From contig NZ_BMQJ01000004.1 of the NCBI RefSeq assembly GCF_014648055.1, positions 62,001-126,000 of the forward strand: a stretch of 64,000 nucleotides of DNA, in the 5' to 3' direction. The notes beneath the pieces were generated by a model that was not told the origin of the DNA, ran no database searches, and worked only from the letters and a program-made list of their open reading frames with translations. This stretch comes from Streptosporangium pseudovulgare. Its GTDB lineage: Bacteria > Actinomycetota > Actinomycetes > Streptosporangiales > Streptosporangiaceae. Below, piece after piece: positions 41,873 to 50,568 of the stretch. The number at the start of each line of letters is the position of its first letter. Within the stretch, counting starts at the first letter, position 1. The translations under genes were made by a program, and so were the position numbers.

Positions 41873-44800
41873 ATGGAAGCGTTGGGCACGGGGGACCCCG
41901 ACCGGATCGGCGGGTACTGGCTGGCAGGACGGCTCGGTTCGGGCGGGCAGGGGGTGGTGTACGAGGCGTACGACGCCGACGGCGCCCGCTACGCCCTCAA
42001 GGTCCTGCACGCCACCACCGACCCCGGGCTGCGCGACAGGTTCCGTAAGGAGATCGCCGCGGCCCGGCGCGTCGCCTCGTTCTGCACCGCCAAAGTGATC
42101 GACGCCGACCCGGACGCGGCCCGGCCGTACGTCGTCAGCGAGTACGTGGAGGGCGTCAACCTGCGGCGCGCCGGGCGGCGGTTCGCCGGGGACGACCTGC
42201 ACCGCCTGGCGACGGCCGTCGCGACCGCGCTGACCGCGGTGCACGAGGCCGGCGTCGTGCACCGCGACCTCAAACCGGACAACGTCCTGCTCGGCCCGGA
42301 CGGGCCCCGGGTGATCGACTTCGGGATCGCCCGGACCGCGGAGATGTCGCTGACCGCGAGCGGCGCCGTCACCGGCACTCCCGCCTACATGGCCCCCGAG
42401 ATCCTCACCGGGCAGCGCGCCGGGCCGCCGGCCGACGTGTTCGCCTGGGGATGCGTCGTGGTGTTCGCCGCCACCGGCGAGGACCCGTTCCGGGCCGACG
42501 ACCTCGGCGCGGTGATGCACCGCGTGCTGACCCACCACCCCGACCTGGGCGCGCTGCCGCCGTCCGTCCGCCCGCTGGTGGCCGCCGCGCTGGACAAGGA
42601 CCCCGACCGCCGTCCGTCCGCCCGCGACCTCCTGCTCGCCCTGGTCGGAGGCTTCGGGGAGGCCGGTACGGCGGGCGGCTCCGGAGGGGGCGGTCCGGCC
42701 GGCGGCTTCGGGGAGGCCGGTACGGCGGGCGGCTTCGGGGCGGACCTCCCGGCCGGGGGCGACCTGCTCGGCGCGGGCCGCCGCCGCGCCGGCGCCCTGC
42801 ACACCCGGGGCCCGGCCGACCCGGCCCTCGGCGCGCTGGCCGAGGACGCCTACGCCACCCTCGGGCCCGGCGAGCGGGAGTTCGTCCCCGATCTGCTGCT
42901 GCGGCTGGTCACGATCGACGCCGACGGCCTGGAGACCGTACGGCGGGTGCCCGCGGACGAGCTGTTGCCCGAGCGTCCCGAGACCCGCCGGCGCATCCTG
43001 GACGCCTTCGGCTACCTCGTCACCGAACGCGACGGCGAGGTGGCCATCTCCCGCCCCGCCGTCCTGCGCGCCTGGCCCCGGCTGCGCTCGTGGGTGGAGG
43101 CCGACCGCGAGGGTCTGCCGGTCCTCGCCGAGATCGGCCGGGCCGCCCGCGTCTGGGACGCGCACGGCCGCCGCGACGCCGACCTGCCGCAGGGCAGCCG
43201 GCTGCAGGAGGCGCTCGGCTGGGCCGCCACCGGGCGGCGGCACCTGACCCTCATCCCGCTGGAACGCGACTTCCTCGCCGCCGCGGGCGGGCTCACCCGG
43301 CGCCGTGCCCGCCGCCGGCGGCTGTTCACGGTCACGCTGGCGGTGCTGCTGGTGCTGTCCCTGGCCGGCGCCGCCGCCTCGGTCTACCAGGGCGCCCAGG
43401 TCGCCGAGCAGCGCGACCGGGTGGCCGCCGAACGCGACCAGGCCCGCGGCCGGGAGATCGCCCGCGTGGCCGGCGACCTGCGCACCACCGACCCGGTGAA
43501 GGCCATGCTGCTCAGCGTCGCCGCCTGGCGGCTCGCCCCCGGGTTCGAGAGCCGCTCCAGTCTCACCGGCGCCATGTACGGCAGGGAGGTCGGCGTGTTC
43601 CGGCCCCCGGCGGCGCAGGGAGCCGCCGTGCAGGCGGTGAGCGGCGACGGCCGCACGCTCGCCCTCGTCGGTGAGCGCGGGGTGCGCGTGTACGACGTGG
43701 CGACCGGCCGGCAGGTCGCCGCGTGGAACTCGCCCCGGCTGTCCGGGGGAGTGGGCCACGCCGATCTGAGCGGCGACGGCCGCCTGCTGGCCGTCACGGT
43801 CTCCCAGGCCATCCTGGTGTGGGAGACCCGCACCGGCCGCCTCGCCGGAAGCCGGCCGATGCCCGGGGTGAGTCCGGAGGGGCTGGAGGCCGACTTCGCG
43901 GGCAGCGGCCACCTCCTGACGCTCAGCGACTCCGAACGGCTGTGGGACGTGCGCCGTGACCGGCTCGTCCGCATGGGGTGGTCCCCGTACGAGACGTCGT
44001 TCACCGTCGCGCCGTCCGGGCGGATCGGCGCGACGGTGAACGGCGGCAGGGTCCAGGTGTGGCGGCTGCCCGGCGTCGTGGAGGACCGCCGCTTCCCGCG
44101 CGGCTGCGGCGGCGACGTCAACGTGGTGAGCTTCAGCGCCGACAGCCGGTTCCTGATCTGCGGCGGCGCGCGGATCGAGCTGTGGGACACGGCGACGGGC
44201 CGGCGCGCCCGGCAGGCCGCCGAGGCGCACCAGCAGAGCTACAACTGGATGTGGACCTGGCCGGGCGCGGACACGCCGGTGACGCTGGACGGCGCCTCCG
44301 GGATACGGCTCAGCGACGACAACCGGCTGGCCGCCGGCTACGCCGGGACGTCCATCTGGGTCTGGGACGTCCAGGCCCACCGGGAGATCATGACCTATCG
44401 GGCTCCCGCCAACGTCTCCGCCGTCTGGTTCGCCCCGGACGGCCGGACCCTGCGTTACCGGCTCGGCGACCGGATCGTCGGCCTCGCCGTGCGGTCCCGG
44501 CTCCCGGAGTGGCGGCTCCGCGGCATCCACGACGTCCAGACGATCAGCCCCGACGGCCGGTGGCTCATGGCCGAGCCGTCCGACGCCTCCCGGCTGATGC
44601 TCTGGGACGTCCCCGGGCGCCGTCTCGCCGGGACCTTCCCCCACGACCAGACCGTGATGCCCCGCTCGATGTTCGACCCCACGAGCAGGAGCGTCGCCGT
44701 CGTCTACGACGACCACCGGGTGGAGGTGCTCGACGTCGCCACGCGGCGCAGACTGTGGAACCACGAACTCGGCGCGGGCCGGAAGGCGACCGGGCGGGCG

Positions 44801-45565
44801 TTCAGCCCGGACGGCCGGACCCTCACCGTGGCCGACTGCGGCACTCGGGGCGACCCCGCCGACCCGGGGAGGACCGGCGACGAGGCCCCGGAGACCTCCG
44901 CCTACCCCGTGCGGAGCGGCTGCCGGCTGCGCGTGTGGGACACGCGCACCGGCCGGGAGATCCGGACCGTCAAGCTGGACACCCCGGTCTCCGGCATCGT
45001 CTACCTGCGCGACGGCCGCATGCTGGCCTCGGCCGAGGGCCGTCTCGTCGACACCGTGACGGGCGGGTCCGCCGGCGGGGGATACGTCAGCGCTCCCGGC
45101 GGGGCGGTCAACGTCACCGCGGACCCGACCGGAAGGTGGCTCGCGGTCGGCGACGGCGAGCGGGTGACCCTGTGGGACATCCGGAACCGCGGCCCGCTGG
45201 CTCCGGACCTGCCCGTCGCGGCGCGCGACTCCGGCCTCATGGTGTTCTCCCCCCGCGGGGACGTGCTCGCCACCGTGGACGACAACGAGATCATCCGGCT
45301 GTGGGACACCGCGACCCGGCAGCCGATCGGGGAGGGGATCGACGTCCACGACGCCGACGAGTATCTCGGGCTCTACCCGGCCTTCACCGCCGACGGCGCC
45401 CGGCTGCGCCTGGCTGGTGTCGGGGGCTACGTCTACGAGCTGCCCGTCGCCCCCGGCCTGATGGCCGACGAGGTCTGCGCGCGGGCCGGCCGTACGCTCA
45501 CCCGGCGGGAGTGGGGCGAGTATCTCGGCGGCGTGCCGTACCGCGACGTCTGCGCCGCCTCCTGA
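41873..45565 (+). CDS. Ser/Thr protein kinase fused to nSTAND1-type C-terminal half with WD40 repeats
   Basis: 1230 residues. The kinase domain (about 14-265) has GRLGSGGQGVVYEA, Lys in YALKVL, HRDLKPDN near 130, DFG in VIDFGIA, and YMAPE. A Gly-rich repeated linker (about 262-310) follows. A winged-helix region (about 315-465) carries hallmarks of nSTAND1 proteins: GEREFVPDLLLRLVTIDADG, LRAWPRLRSWVEADREGLPV and ARVWDAHGR. One transmembrane helix (about 482-502) is followed by a short coiled coil (AEQRDRVAAERDQARGREIA). WD40 repeats (about 570-1215) carry LWD and VWD ends. The nucleotide-binding NTPase normally before the winged helix is absent and the kinase takes its place. A GAGGAGG site precedes ATG by 5 bases. 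Confidence 0.9.
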   Translation: MEALGTGDPDRIGGYWLAGRLGSGGQGVVYEAYDADGARYALKVLHATTDPGLRDRFRKEIAAARRVASFCTAKVIDADPDAARPYVVSEYVEGVNLRRAGRRFAGDDLHRLATAVATALTAVHEAGVVHRDLKPDNVLLGPDGPRVIDFGIARTAEMSLTASGAVTGTPAYMAPEILTGQRAGPPADVFAWGCVVVFAATGEDPFRADDLGAVMHRVLTHHPDLGALPPSVRPLVAAALDKDPDRRPSARDLLLALVGGFGEAGTAGGSGGGGPAGGFGEAGTAGGFGADLPAGGDLLGAGRRRAGALHTRGPADPALGALAEDAYATLGPGEREFVPDLLLRLVTIDADGLETVRRVPADELLPERPETRRRILDAFGYLVTERDGEVAISRPAVLRAWPRLRSWVEADREGLPVLAEIGRAARVWDAHGRRDADLPQGSRLQEALGWAATGRRHLTLIPLERDFLAAAGGLTRRRARRRRLFTVTLAVLLVLSLAGAAASVYQGAQVAEQRDRVAAERDQARGREIARVAGDLRTTDPVKAMLLSVAAWRLAPGFESRSSLTGAMYGREVGVFRPPAAQGAAVQAVSGDGRTLALVGERGVRVYDVATGRQVAAWNSPRLSGGVGHADLSGDGRLLAVTVSQAILVWETRTGRLAGSRPMPGVSPEGLEADFAGSGHLLTLSDSERLWDVRRDRLVRMGWSPYETSFTVAPSGRIGATVNGGRVQVWRLPGVVEDRRFPRGCGGDVNVVSFSADSRFLICGGARIELWDTATGRRARQAAEAHQQSYNWMWTWPGADTPVTLDGASGIRLSDDNRLAAGYAGTSIWVWDVQAHREIMTYRAPANVSAVWFAPDGRTLRYRLGDRIVGLAVRSRLPEWRLRGIHDVQTISPDGRWLMAEPSDASRLMLWDVPGRRLAGTFPHDQTVMPRSMFDPTSRSVAVVYDDHRVEVLDVATRRRLWNHELGAGRKATGRAFSPDGRTLTVADCGTRGDPADPGRTGDEAPETSAYPVRSGCRLRVWDTRTGREIRTVKLDTPVSGIVYLRDGRMLASAEGRLVDTVTGGSAGGGYVSAPGGAVNVTADPTGRWLAVGDGERVTLWDIRNRGPLAPDLPVAARDSGLMVFSPRGDVLATVDDNEIIRLWDTATRQPIGEGIDVHDADEYLGLYPAFTADGARLRLAGVGGYVYELPVAPGLMADEVCARAGRTLTRREWGEYLGGVPYRDVCAAS

Positions 45566-45645
45566 CCGTCCCTGGCCGCCTCCTGACCGTCCCTGGCCGG
45601 TCCTGGCCGGCTCTGACCGGGCTTGGTCGGACCGGTGCGGCCCGG

Positions 45646-46296
45646 TCAGGGACGCTCGGGCTCGATGAGCAGGGCCTCGGCGCCGACCGGGCGGAAACCC
45701 GCCGCGAGGGAGGCCCGCACACTGGCCGCGTTGCCGGGCGCCACCTGTGCCCACAGGGTGTGGGCGGCGCCGTCCACCGTGGTGAGGAGGTGCCGGCCCG
45801 CCAGCGCCAGCAGCCTGCCCAGGCCCGCGTCCCGGTGGCCGGGATCGACCTCGCCCGCGATCTCCCAGCGGCCCGCCACGCCCCGGCCGAGCAGCACGAC
45901 CCCGCCGTCCGCCTCCCACACCCGCACGTCGTCGCGGTGCCGCAGGGCCCGCCGTACCCGGGGGTGGCCGCGGTCGGTGAGCTCCGTGAGCGGCATCGGC
46001 GGCGGGCCGGTCAGCGGTCCGGCGGTCAGCAGCATGTCCACGTTGTCCACCCGCCGCCCGGTGCGCTCCTCCAGGGCGCGCAGGAAGCGCGGGTGCAGGG
46101 GCGCGGACAGGTCATCGGCGGGAAGCAGGCCGCGCAGCCACTCGTGGTCGACGTCGGCGAACACCACGCTGTGCGCGGTGAACGCGATGACGCCGCAGTC
46201 GCGCGGGCTCGGCTGGCCGGTGAACCGCACGGAGCCGTCGGCGGCCGGGAAGTCCCCGCGTCCGGCCGCCTCCAGCAGCCTGCTCAGTTCGTGCAC
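45646..46296 (-). CDS. GNAT-family N-acetyltransferase
   Basis: 216 residues. A non-GNAT N-terminal half (about 1-115; VIAFTAHSVVFADVDHEWLR) leads to a GNAT half (about 118-210) with GEVDPGHRDAGLGRLLALAG as the acetyl-CoA loop and APGNAASVRASLAAGFRPVG as the closing helix. It starts 20 bases after the stop of the sugar-transferase fusion gene on the same strand, so the two are probably co-transcribed. Confidence 0.85.
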   Translation of the reverse strand: MHELSRLLEAAGRGDFPAADGSVRFTGQPSPRDCGVIAFTAHSVVFADVDHEWLRGLLPADDLSAPLHPRFLRALEERTGRRVDNVDMLLTAGPLTGPPPMPLTELTDRGHPRVRRALRHRDDVRVWEADGGVVLLGRGVAGRWEIAGEVDPGHRDAGLGRLLALAGRHLLTTVDGAAHTLWAQVAPGNAASVRASLAAGFRPVGAEALLIEPERP

Positions 46297-46316
46297 GCGT
46301 CGGTCCTTTCGCGGCG

Positions 46317-48266
46317 CTAGGAGATGCGCTGCCAGTATGTGGAGATGAAGTCCCAGAGGATCTTCCGGTCCGAGGCCAGGCTCGCGTGCCGGTCATGCCA
46401 GAGGCCCGTGAAGCCCCGCTGGATGTCGTAGGCGCCTATCTCCGTCTTCGGCTTGAGGCCGAGCTCGACGGTCTTGTTGGGGAACGGGCCGAACAGCCCC
46501 GGCTTCCCGGCCAGGTCCGCCTCGTTCCAGCGCGGCCCCAGGACGGGGCCGACGGCCTCTCTCGTCTTCTGCCTGTCGGCTTCCAGCAGCGGCCGGTCGT
46601 TGATGACTGACATGTCCTTCTTGTAGAGGACGTTGTAGGCGAGCTGGACGAACTCGTCGAGGCTGGTCCTCGCCCAGAGCGCGCCGACCTTCGTACGCCG
46701 CGGATCCGACGCGCCGAGGCTGCCGTCCTTGCCGTCGGTCGTCGACATGGTGCGGCCCTTGGCGATGTCGAACTCGCGGCCGAACTGGCCGACCCGTTTC
46801 TGCAGGAAGAAGGGGTTCCTCCGGTCCTCGGCGAACTTCGCGAGGGCGAAGACGGAGACGGCGGGAGCGGTGATCGTGAGAATCCCCAGGGCCCACTTGA
46901 CGTCGTGCCACCGCTTGGCCGGGCTCTGCTTCCAGTCCCTGCCCCGCAGGCTCGCGTAGCTCGGGGCGGGCCAGGCGCGGGAGGCGATGCCCGCGCCGGT
47001 GCTGAGCACGGAGATGCCGAATCCCATCCCGGCGGCGTGCCCCCAGTCCCAGCCGGCGCCGCCGGCCCATCCCACGGTCGCCAGCACGGTCGTGCTCACC
47101 GCCCCGCCGACCAGGGTCCGGGAGAACGCCCGCTCCCACGTGGCGGACTCCATGGCCTCGGCCAGGCCGGTGAGAGTGGGGCCGCCCCGGCGCAGGAGGG
47201 CGGGCAGCGCGGCGTGCGCGCCGGCCATCAACCCGCCGGCGAGCGCTCCGTGCGACAGGTCCCGGACCAGCTCCGCTCCGTCGACGGTTCCTGTGGCGAA
47301 CAACTGGTCGATCACTCCCAGCCCGCCGGAGAACATCGCGCCCAGCGCGGCCTGACGGATCATCAGCAGGACGATCCGCAGCGCCAGGCCCTCCATCCGG
47401 AGCAGCTTCCTCACCACGAGGTCGAGCACCGGGCCGAGCCGGGGGGCCAGCAGCCTCGCGAGGAGCATCAGCGTCAGCACGAACGCCGCGGACGCGATGA
47501 ACCGCTGCCTGGCCTCGACGATCGCGTCATGGGCGATGCGGGCGCAGCCGGCGAGGTGCTCGCACCGCCGCCGCAGGTCCGCCAGCCACCCCTCCTCGCC
47601 GTGAACCAGCCGCGCGGCCCGTCCGAACGCGGCCGTGGCCGACCCTGACCCGGCCCGGACCGCCCGCCCGGACTGCCCGGCGATCTGCTCCTGGACGTCG
47701 CCGACCACCCGCGCCATCGCCGTCGCGGCGTCGTGAAGCCGCGCCACCCCGTCGAGATCGCCGTCCGGCCACGCCGCTCCGAATCCCACGGACTCCAGGA
47801 ACCAGATCGCCTGGCTCACGAAGCCGGGCGGCGGCGTGGTCGACGGCAGGCCACCCGGGCCCGGCTCAAGCCGATACACCTCCGGGTCCCTCAGCCATCC
47901 CGGGCACGGCGGCACGTACGGGACCCCGCTGTTCGCCTCCTCGGCCGTGGCGTACTCGCATCCGGTGACGACCATTCCGGCCGCCATCTCGCGCAGCAGG
48001 TTCACCGCCAGGGCGAGGTCCCTCAGGAGGTCGTCGCGTATCCGGGCGAACCCCGGCACGCCCGCCCCGGGATCGCCGTCGAACAGTGCCCGGCCCAGGT
48101 CGTCCTGGCCGAAGGGCCGCTCGTCCATCGCCCGGCAGAACCGGTCCACGCCCCGGGCCAGCTCGTCGGCGGCCTCCCGGACGCCTCTCCCCGCGCCGGT
48201 CCAGATCTCCGGGTCGAACTCCAGCACTCCCGCGAGGGCCACGTCGTCGGTGGCGATGTCCCTCAA
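46317..48266 (-). CDS. WXG100-like N-terminus fused to bacterial sugar transferase domain
   Basis: 649 residues. Region 1 (about 12-100) looks like a helical WXG100/CpnT-type N-terminus (DPEIWTGAGRGVREAADELA). Region 2 (about 145-270) repeats the CpnT-like pattern (FVSQAIWFLESVGFGAAWPD, ARLHDAATAMARVVGDVQEQ). Several membrane helices follow (about 257-430). The C-terminal part (448-about 620) matches monotopic phosphoglycosyltransferases: membrane re-entrant helix KRWHDVKWALGILTITAPAV, NPFFLQKRVGQFGREFDI, RTM, the DE dyad in RTSLDEFVQL (537-538), and DMSVINDRPLL where the family has VGPRP. It may load a sugar phosphate on a polyprenyl carrier. This architecture is not one I know. Confidence 0.75.
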   Translation of the reverse strand: MRDIATDDVALAGVLEFDPEIWTGAGRGVREAADELARGVDRFCRAMDERPFGQDDLGRALFDGDPGAGVPGFARIRDDLLRDLALAVNLLREMAAGMVVTGCEYATAEEANSGVPYVPPCPGWLRDPEVYRLEPGPGGLPSTTPPPGFVSQAIWFLESVGFGAAWPDGDLDGVARLHDAATAMARVVGDVQEQIAGQSGRAVRAGSGSATAAFGRAARLVHGEEGWLADLRRRCEHLAGCARIAHDAIVEARQRFIASAAFVLTLMLLARLLAPRLGPVLDLVVRKLLRMEGLALRIVLLMIRQAALGAMFSGGLGVIDQLFATGTVDGAELVRDLSHGALAGGLMAGAHAALPALLRRGGPTLTGLAEAMESATWERAFSRTLVGGAVSTTVLATVGWAGGAGWDWGHAAGMGFGISVLSTGAGIASRAWPAPSYASLRGRDWKQSPAKRWHDVKWALGILTITAPAVSVFALAKFAEDRRNPFFLQKRVGQFGREFDIAKGRTMSTTDGKDGSLGASDPRRTKVGALWARTSLDEFVQLAYNVLYKKDMSVINDRPLLEADRQKTREAVGPVLGPRWNEADLAGKPGLFGPFPNKTVELGLKPKTEIGAYDIQRGFTGLWHDRHASLASDRKILWDFISTYWQRIS

Positions 48267-48551
48267 CCGCCCCTCAAGTCATGATCAACGGCAGACGCCG
48301 CGAACTCTAACAGGGCCTCCGCTTCGTCCCCGGACCGGTGGCCCCCGTCAGGCGACGGTGATCTCCAGCAGGGGCGGCATCCGCCCGCCGCTTCCCGGCC
48401 TCCGCCGCCGGCGGGGACGGCGGCCCCGGCCGAGGCGGGACGCCGCCCGTCGCGTCCGTCTGCTCGGACGCCGTAGAAGGCGGGTGGCCGCGGGTGCTAA
48501 TCTGCTGATCGTTACGCGTCGGATGCTCGGATGAGAGGGAGGTGAGGTTTG
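48267..48551. other. Divergent promoter region
   Basis: 285 bases between the fusion gene and the small ORF. They are GC-rich until a less GC-rich stretch at 48495-48535 (TAATCTGCTGATCGTTACG) that may hold the promoter for the small ORF and rsgA. No other gene is supported. Confidence 0.4.
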
Positions 48552-48620
48552 ATGACCGCGGTGAAGACCGCTGCCGTGCGCAGCGCCCGGACAATCCTCA
48601 CGTCCCGGGCCCCGGTCTGA
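48552..48620 (+). CDS. 22-residue cationic small ORF upstream of rsgA
   Basis: ATG 48552 follows an exceptionally good ribosome site (GGGAGGTGAGG, about 6-8 bases spacing). The product starts MTAVKTAAVRSARTILTSR and ends APV: basic, alternating hydrophobic and Arg/Lys residues, able to form an amphipathic helix. It lies 95 bases before rsgA on the same strand. It could be a leader peptide or a real small protein. No family is recognised. Confidence 0.5.
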   Translation: MTAVKTAAVRSARTILTSRAPV

Positions 48621-48714
48621 CCCATTTCCTTCCCTCCGCTGTGAGCCCGTCCGGCTGCTGAGGCGGAGCGGCGCCTGTGTCTCGTCGGGGCCCCTTCCCG
48701 CAAGGTGTCTCACA

Positions 48715-49782
48715 TTGTCAAACCTCTCCGACTCCGGCCTGTCCCGCTACGGATGGACCGGAGCACTCGACCACGCCTTCGCAGAACACCGCGAGGCCGG
48801 CCTGGTGCCGGCCCGGATCGTACGGGTGGACCGCGGCCTGTGCGACGCGGTCACCGAGTCCGGGCCGGTACGGGCCCGGATCGCGGTGTACTCGCCCGAT
48901 CCGCTCCAGGCGCCGTGCACCGGCGACTGGGCCGCGCTGCGCCCCGGCCCCGCCCCGGAACTGGTGGCTCTGCTGCCGCGGAGCAGCGCGATCGTGCGCT
49001 CGTCCGCCTCCCGTTCCTCCCACGGGCAGGTGCTCGCCGCCAACGTCGACACCGTCGCCGTCGTCGTCTCCCTGGCCGTTCCGCAGGACCCGGCCCGGCT
49101 GGAGCGGCTGCTGGCCCTGGCCTGGGACAGCGGCGCCAGGCCGCTGATCGTGCTCACCAAGGCGGACCTGGCACCCGACCCCGCCGCCGCGCACGCCGAG
49201 GCGGGCGCGCTGGCCCCCGGTGTGGACGTCCTGCTCACCAGCGTGGCCACCGGCCAGAACATCGACGTGCTGACCGCACTGCTGAGCGGTACCACGGTCC
49301 TGCTCGGCTCCTCAGGGGCGGGCAAGTCCAGCCTCGGCAACGCGCTGCTCGGCGACGAGCTTCTCTCCACCGGCGCGGTACGCGCGCAGGACGGCAAGGG
49401 GCGTCACACCACCGTCCGCCGCGAGCTGGTGCCCCTTCCGGGTGGCGGTGTGCTCATCGACACGCCCGGCCTGCGCGGCGTGGGTCTCCACGACGCCACC
49501 GGCAGCCTGGAACAGGTCTTCGCCGAGATCGAAGACCTCGCCCGGGGTTGCCGCTTCGGTGACTGCGCCCACCACACCGAGCCCGGCTGCGCGGTACGGG
49601 CCGCTATCGAGGCGGGAGAGCTGACCGAGCGTCGCCTCAACAGCTATCGCAAGCTGCAACGCGAGAACGCCTGGGCGGCCTCGCGGACGGACGCGCGGCT
49701 GCGCGCCGAACGCGGCGACCGGCAGAAGGCCATCACCAGCCACCTGCGCGCGACCTACGCGTTCAGGGACCGGCAGTCATGA
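48715..49782 (+). CDS. rsgA: Ribosome small-subunit-dependent GTPase A
   Basis: 355-residue assembly GTPase that acts in late 30S maturation. It has an OB-fold N-terminal domain and circularly permuted GTPase motifs in the order G4 (LTKAD, about 147-151), G1 (GSSGAGKS, about 198-205), G3 (DTPGLRG). A zinc-binding segment CRFGDCAHHTEPGC follows, with Cys279, Cys284, His286 and Cys292. TTG 48715 has AAGGTG 7 bases upstream. Its stop overlaps the next gene's ATG (ATGA). Confidence 0.95.
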   Translation: MSNLSDSGLSRYGWTGALDHAFAEHREAGLVPARIVRVDRGLCDAVTESGPVRARIAVYSPDPLQAPCTGDWAALRPGPAPELVALLPRSSAIVRSSASRSSHGQVLAANVDTVAVVVSLAVPQDPARLERLLALAWDSGARPLIVLTKADLAPDPAAAHAEAGALAPGVDVLLTSVATGQNIDVLTALLSGTTVLLGSSGAGKSSLGNALLGDELLSTGAVRAQDGKGRHTTVRRELVPLPGGGVLIDTPGLRGVGLHDATGSLEQVFAEIEDLARGCRFGDCAHHTEPGCAVRAAIEAGELTERRLNSYRKLQRENAWAASRTDARLRAERGDRQKAITSHLRATYAFRDRQS

Positions 49783-50384
49783 CCGGCCGCATCCCGCCGG
49801 TCATCCCCTCGTCACCACAGACCCACGCCCTGCGCCCGCAGGCGAGCACGGAAACGGACTCCGACCCCGCCATGACCATCTCCTGGACCACCCGCCCCGA
49901 GACCGCCGCCGACCTCGTCCCGATCCGCGAGGTCAACCTCGCCGCCTTCCCCACCCCGCTCGAGGCCGACCTGGTCGAGGCGCTGCGGGCCGACCCGCGG
50001 GCGTGGATCCCCGGCCTGTCCTGGGTCGCCGAGGCGCCCGGTGGCGGTGTCGCCGGATTCGCCCTGCTCACCCGCTGCCATGTCGACGGGGCTCCGGCGC
50101 TCACCCTGGGCCCGTGCGCCGTCAGTCCCGAGTACCAGCGGCAGGGCGCCGGCTCCGCCGCGATCCGCGCCGCCCTGCGCGCCGCCCGCGAGCAGGGGGA
50201 GAACCTCGTGCTCGTGCTGGGCCACGCCGAGTACTACCCGCGCTTCGGCTTCATCCCGGCCTCCCGTCACGCCATCCGGCCGCCCTTCGACGTCGCGGAC
50301 GAGTACATGATGGCGCTCGCCTTCGATCCCACGCGGCCCGTGCCGTCCGGCACGATCCGCTACCCGGAGGCGTTCGGAATCTGA
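49779..50384 (+). CDS. GNAT-family N-acetyltransferase
   Basis: 201 residues from the ATG that overlaps the rsgA stop. The GNAT core starts at MTISWTTRPETAADLVPI (ATG 49872), which is the main alternative start. Motif A is GPCAVSPEYQRQGAGSAAIR and the end is LGHAEYYPRFGFIPASRHAI, the YhbS/Eis-like subtype. It is co-transcribed with rsgA and closed by a strong hairpin. Confidence 0.88.
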   Translation: MTGRIPPVIPSSPQTHALRPQASTETDSDPAMTISWTTRPETAADLVPIREVNLAAFPTPLEADLVEALRADPRAWIPGLSWVAEAPGGGVAGFALLTRCHVDGAPALTLGPCAVSPEYQRQGAGSAAIRAALRAAREQGENLVLVLGHAEYYPRFGFIPASRHAIRPPFDVADEYMMALAFDPTRPVPSGTIRYPEAFGI

Positions 50385-50400
50385 CCCCGGCACGTCGGCG

Positions 50401-50443
50401 GGGTGCCTGAGAGCGACGGAGGACCGATCGCTCTCGGGCACCC
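50401..50443 (+). terminator. Terminator of rsgA-GNAT
   Basis: A 16-bp stem (50401-50416 with 50428-50443), fully paired in RNA if one G-U is counted, with an 11-base loop, 17 bases after the stop. Confidence 0.75.
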
Positions 50444-50568
50444 TCAGCCGGGCGGCGCAGGCGCGGATGCGCGTGCCCGAACTGAGGCGGATACCGCGAA
50501 AAATGTAATTTCTCCCTTCGCGCCCCACAAGAAAGGAAGAGAACACGGTCGGCGAAAGGGCGGAACAG

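Noticed and set aside
41645-45919. 1424-residue minus-strand frame over the kinase gene
   Set aside because: It is a mirror of the kinase codon bias. Translation has no domain, and the plus frame has clear kinase and WD40 motifs and a ribosome site.
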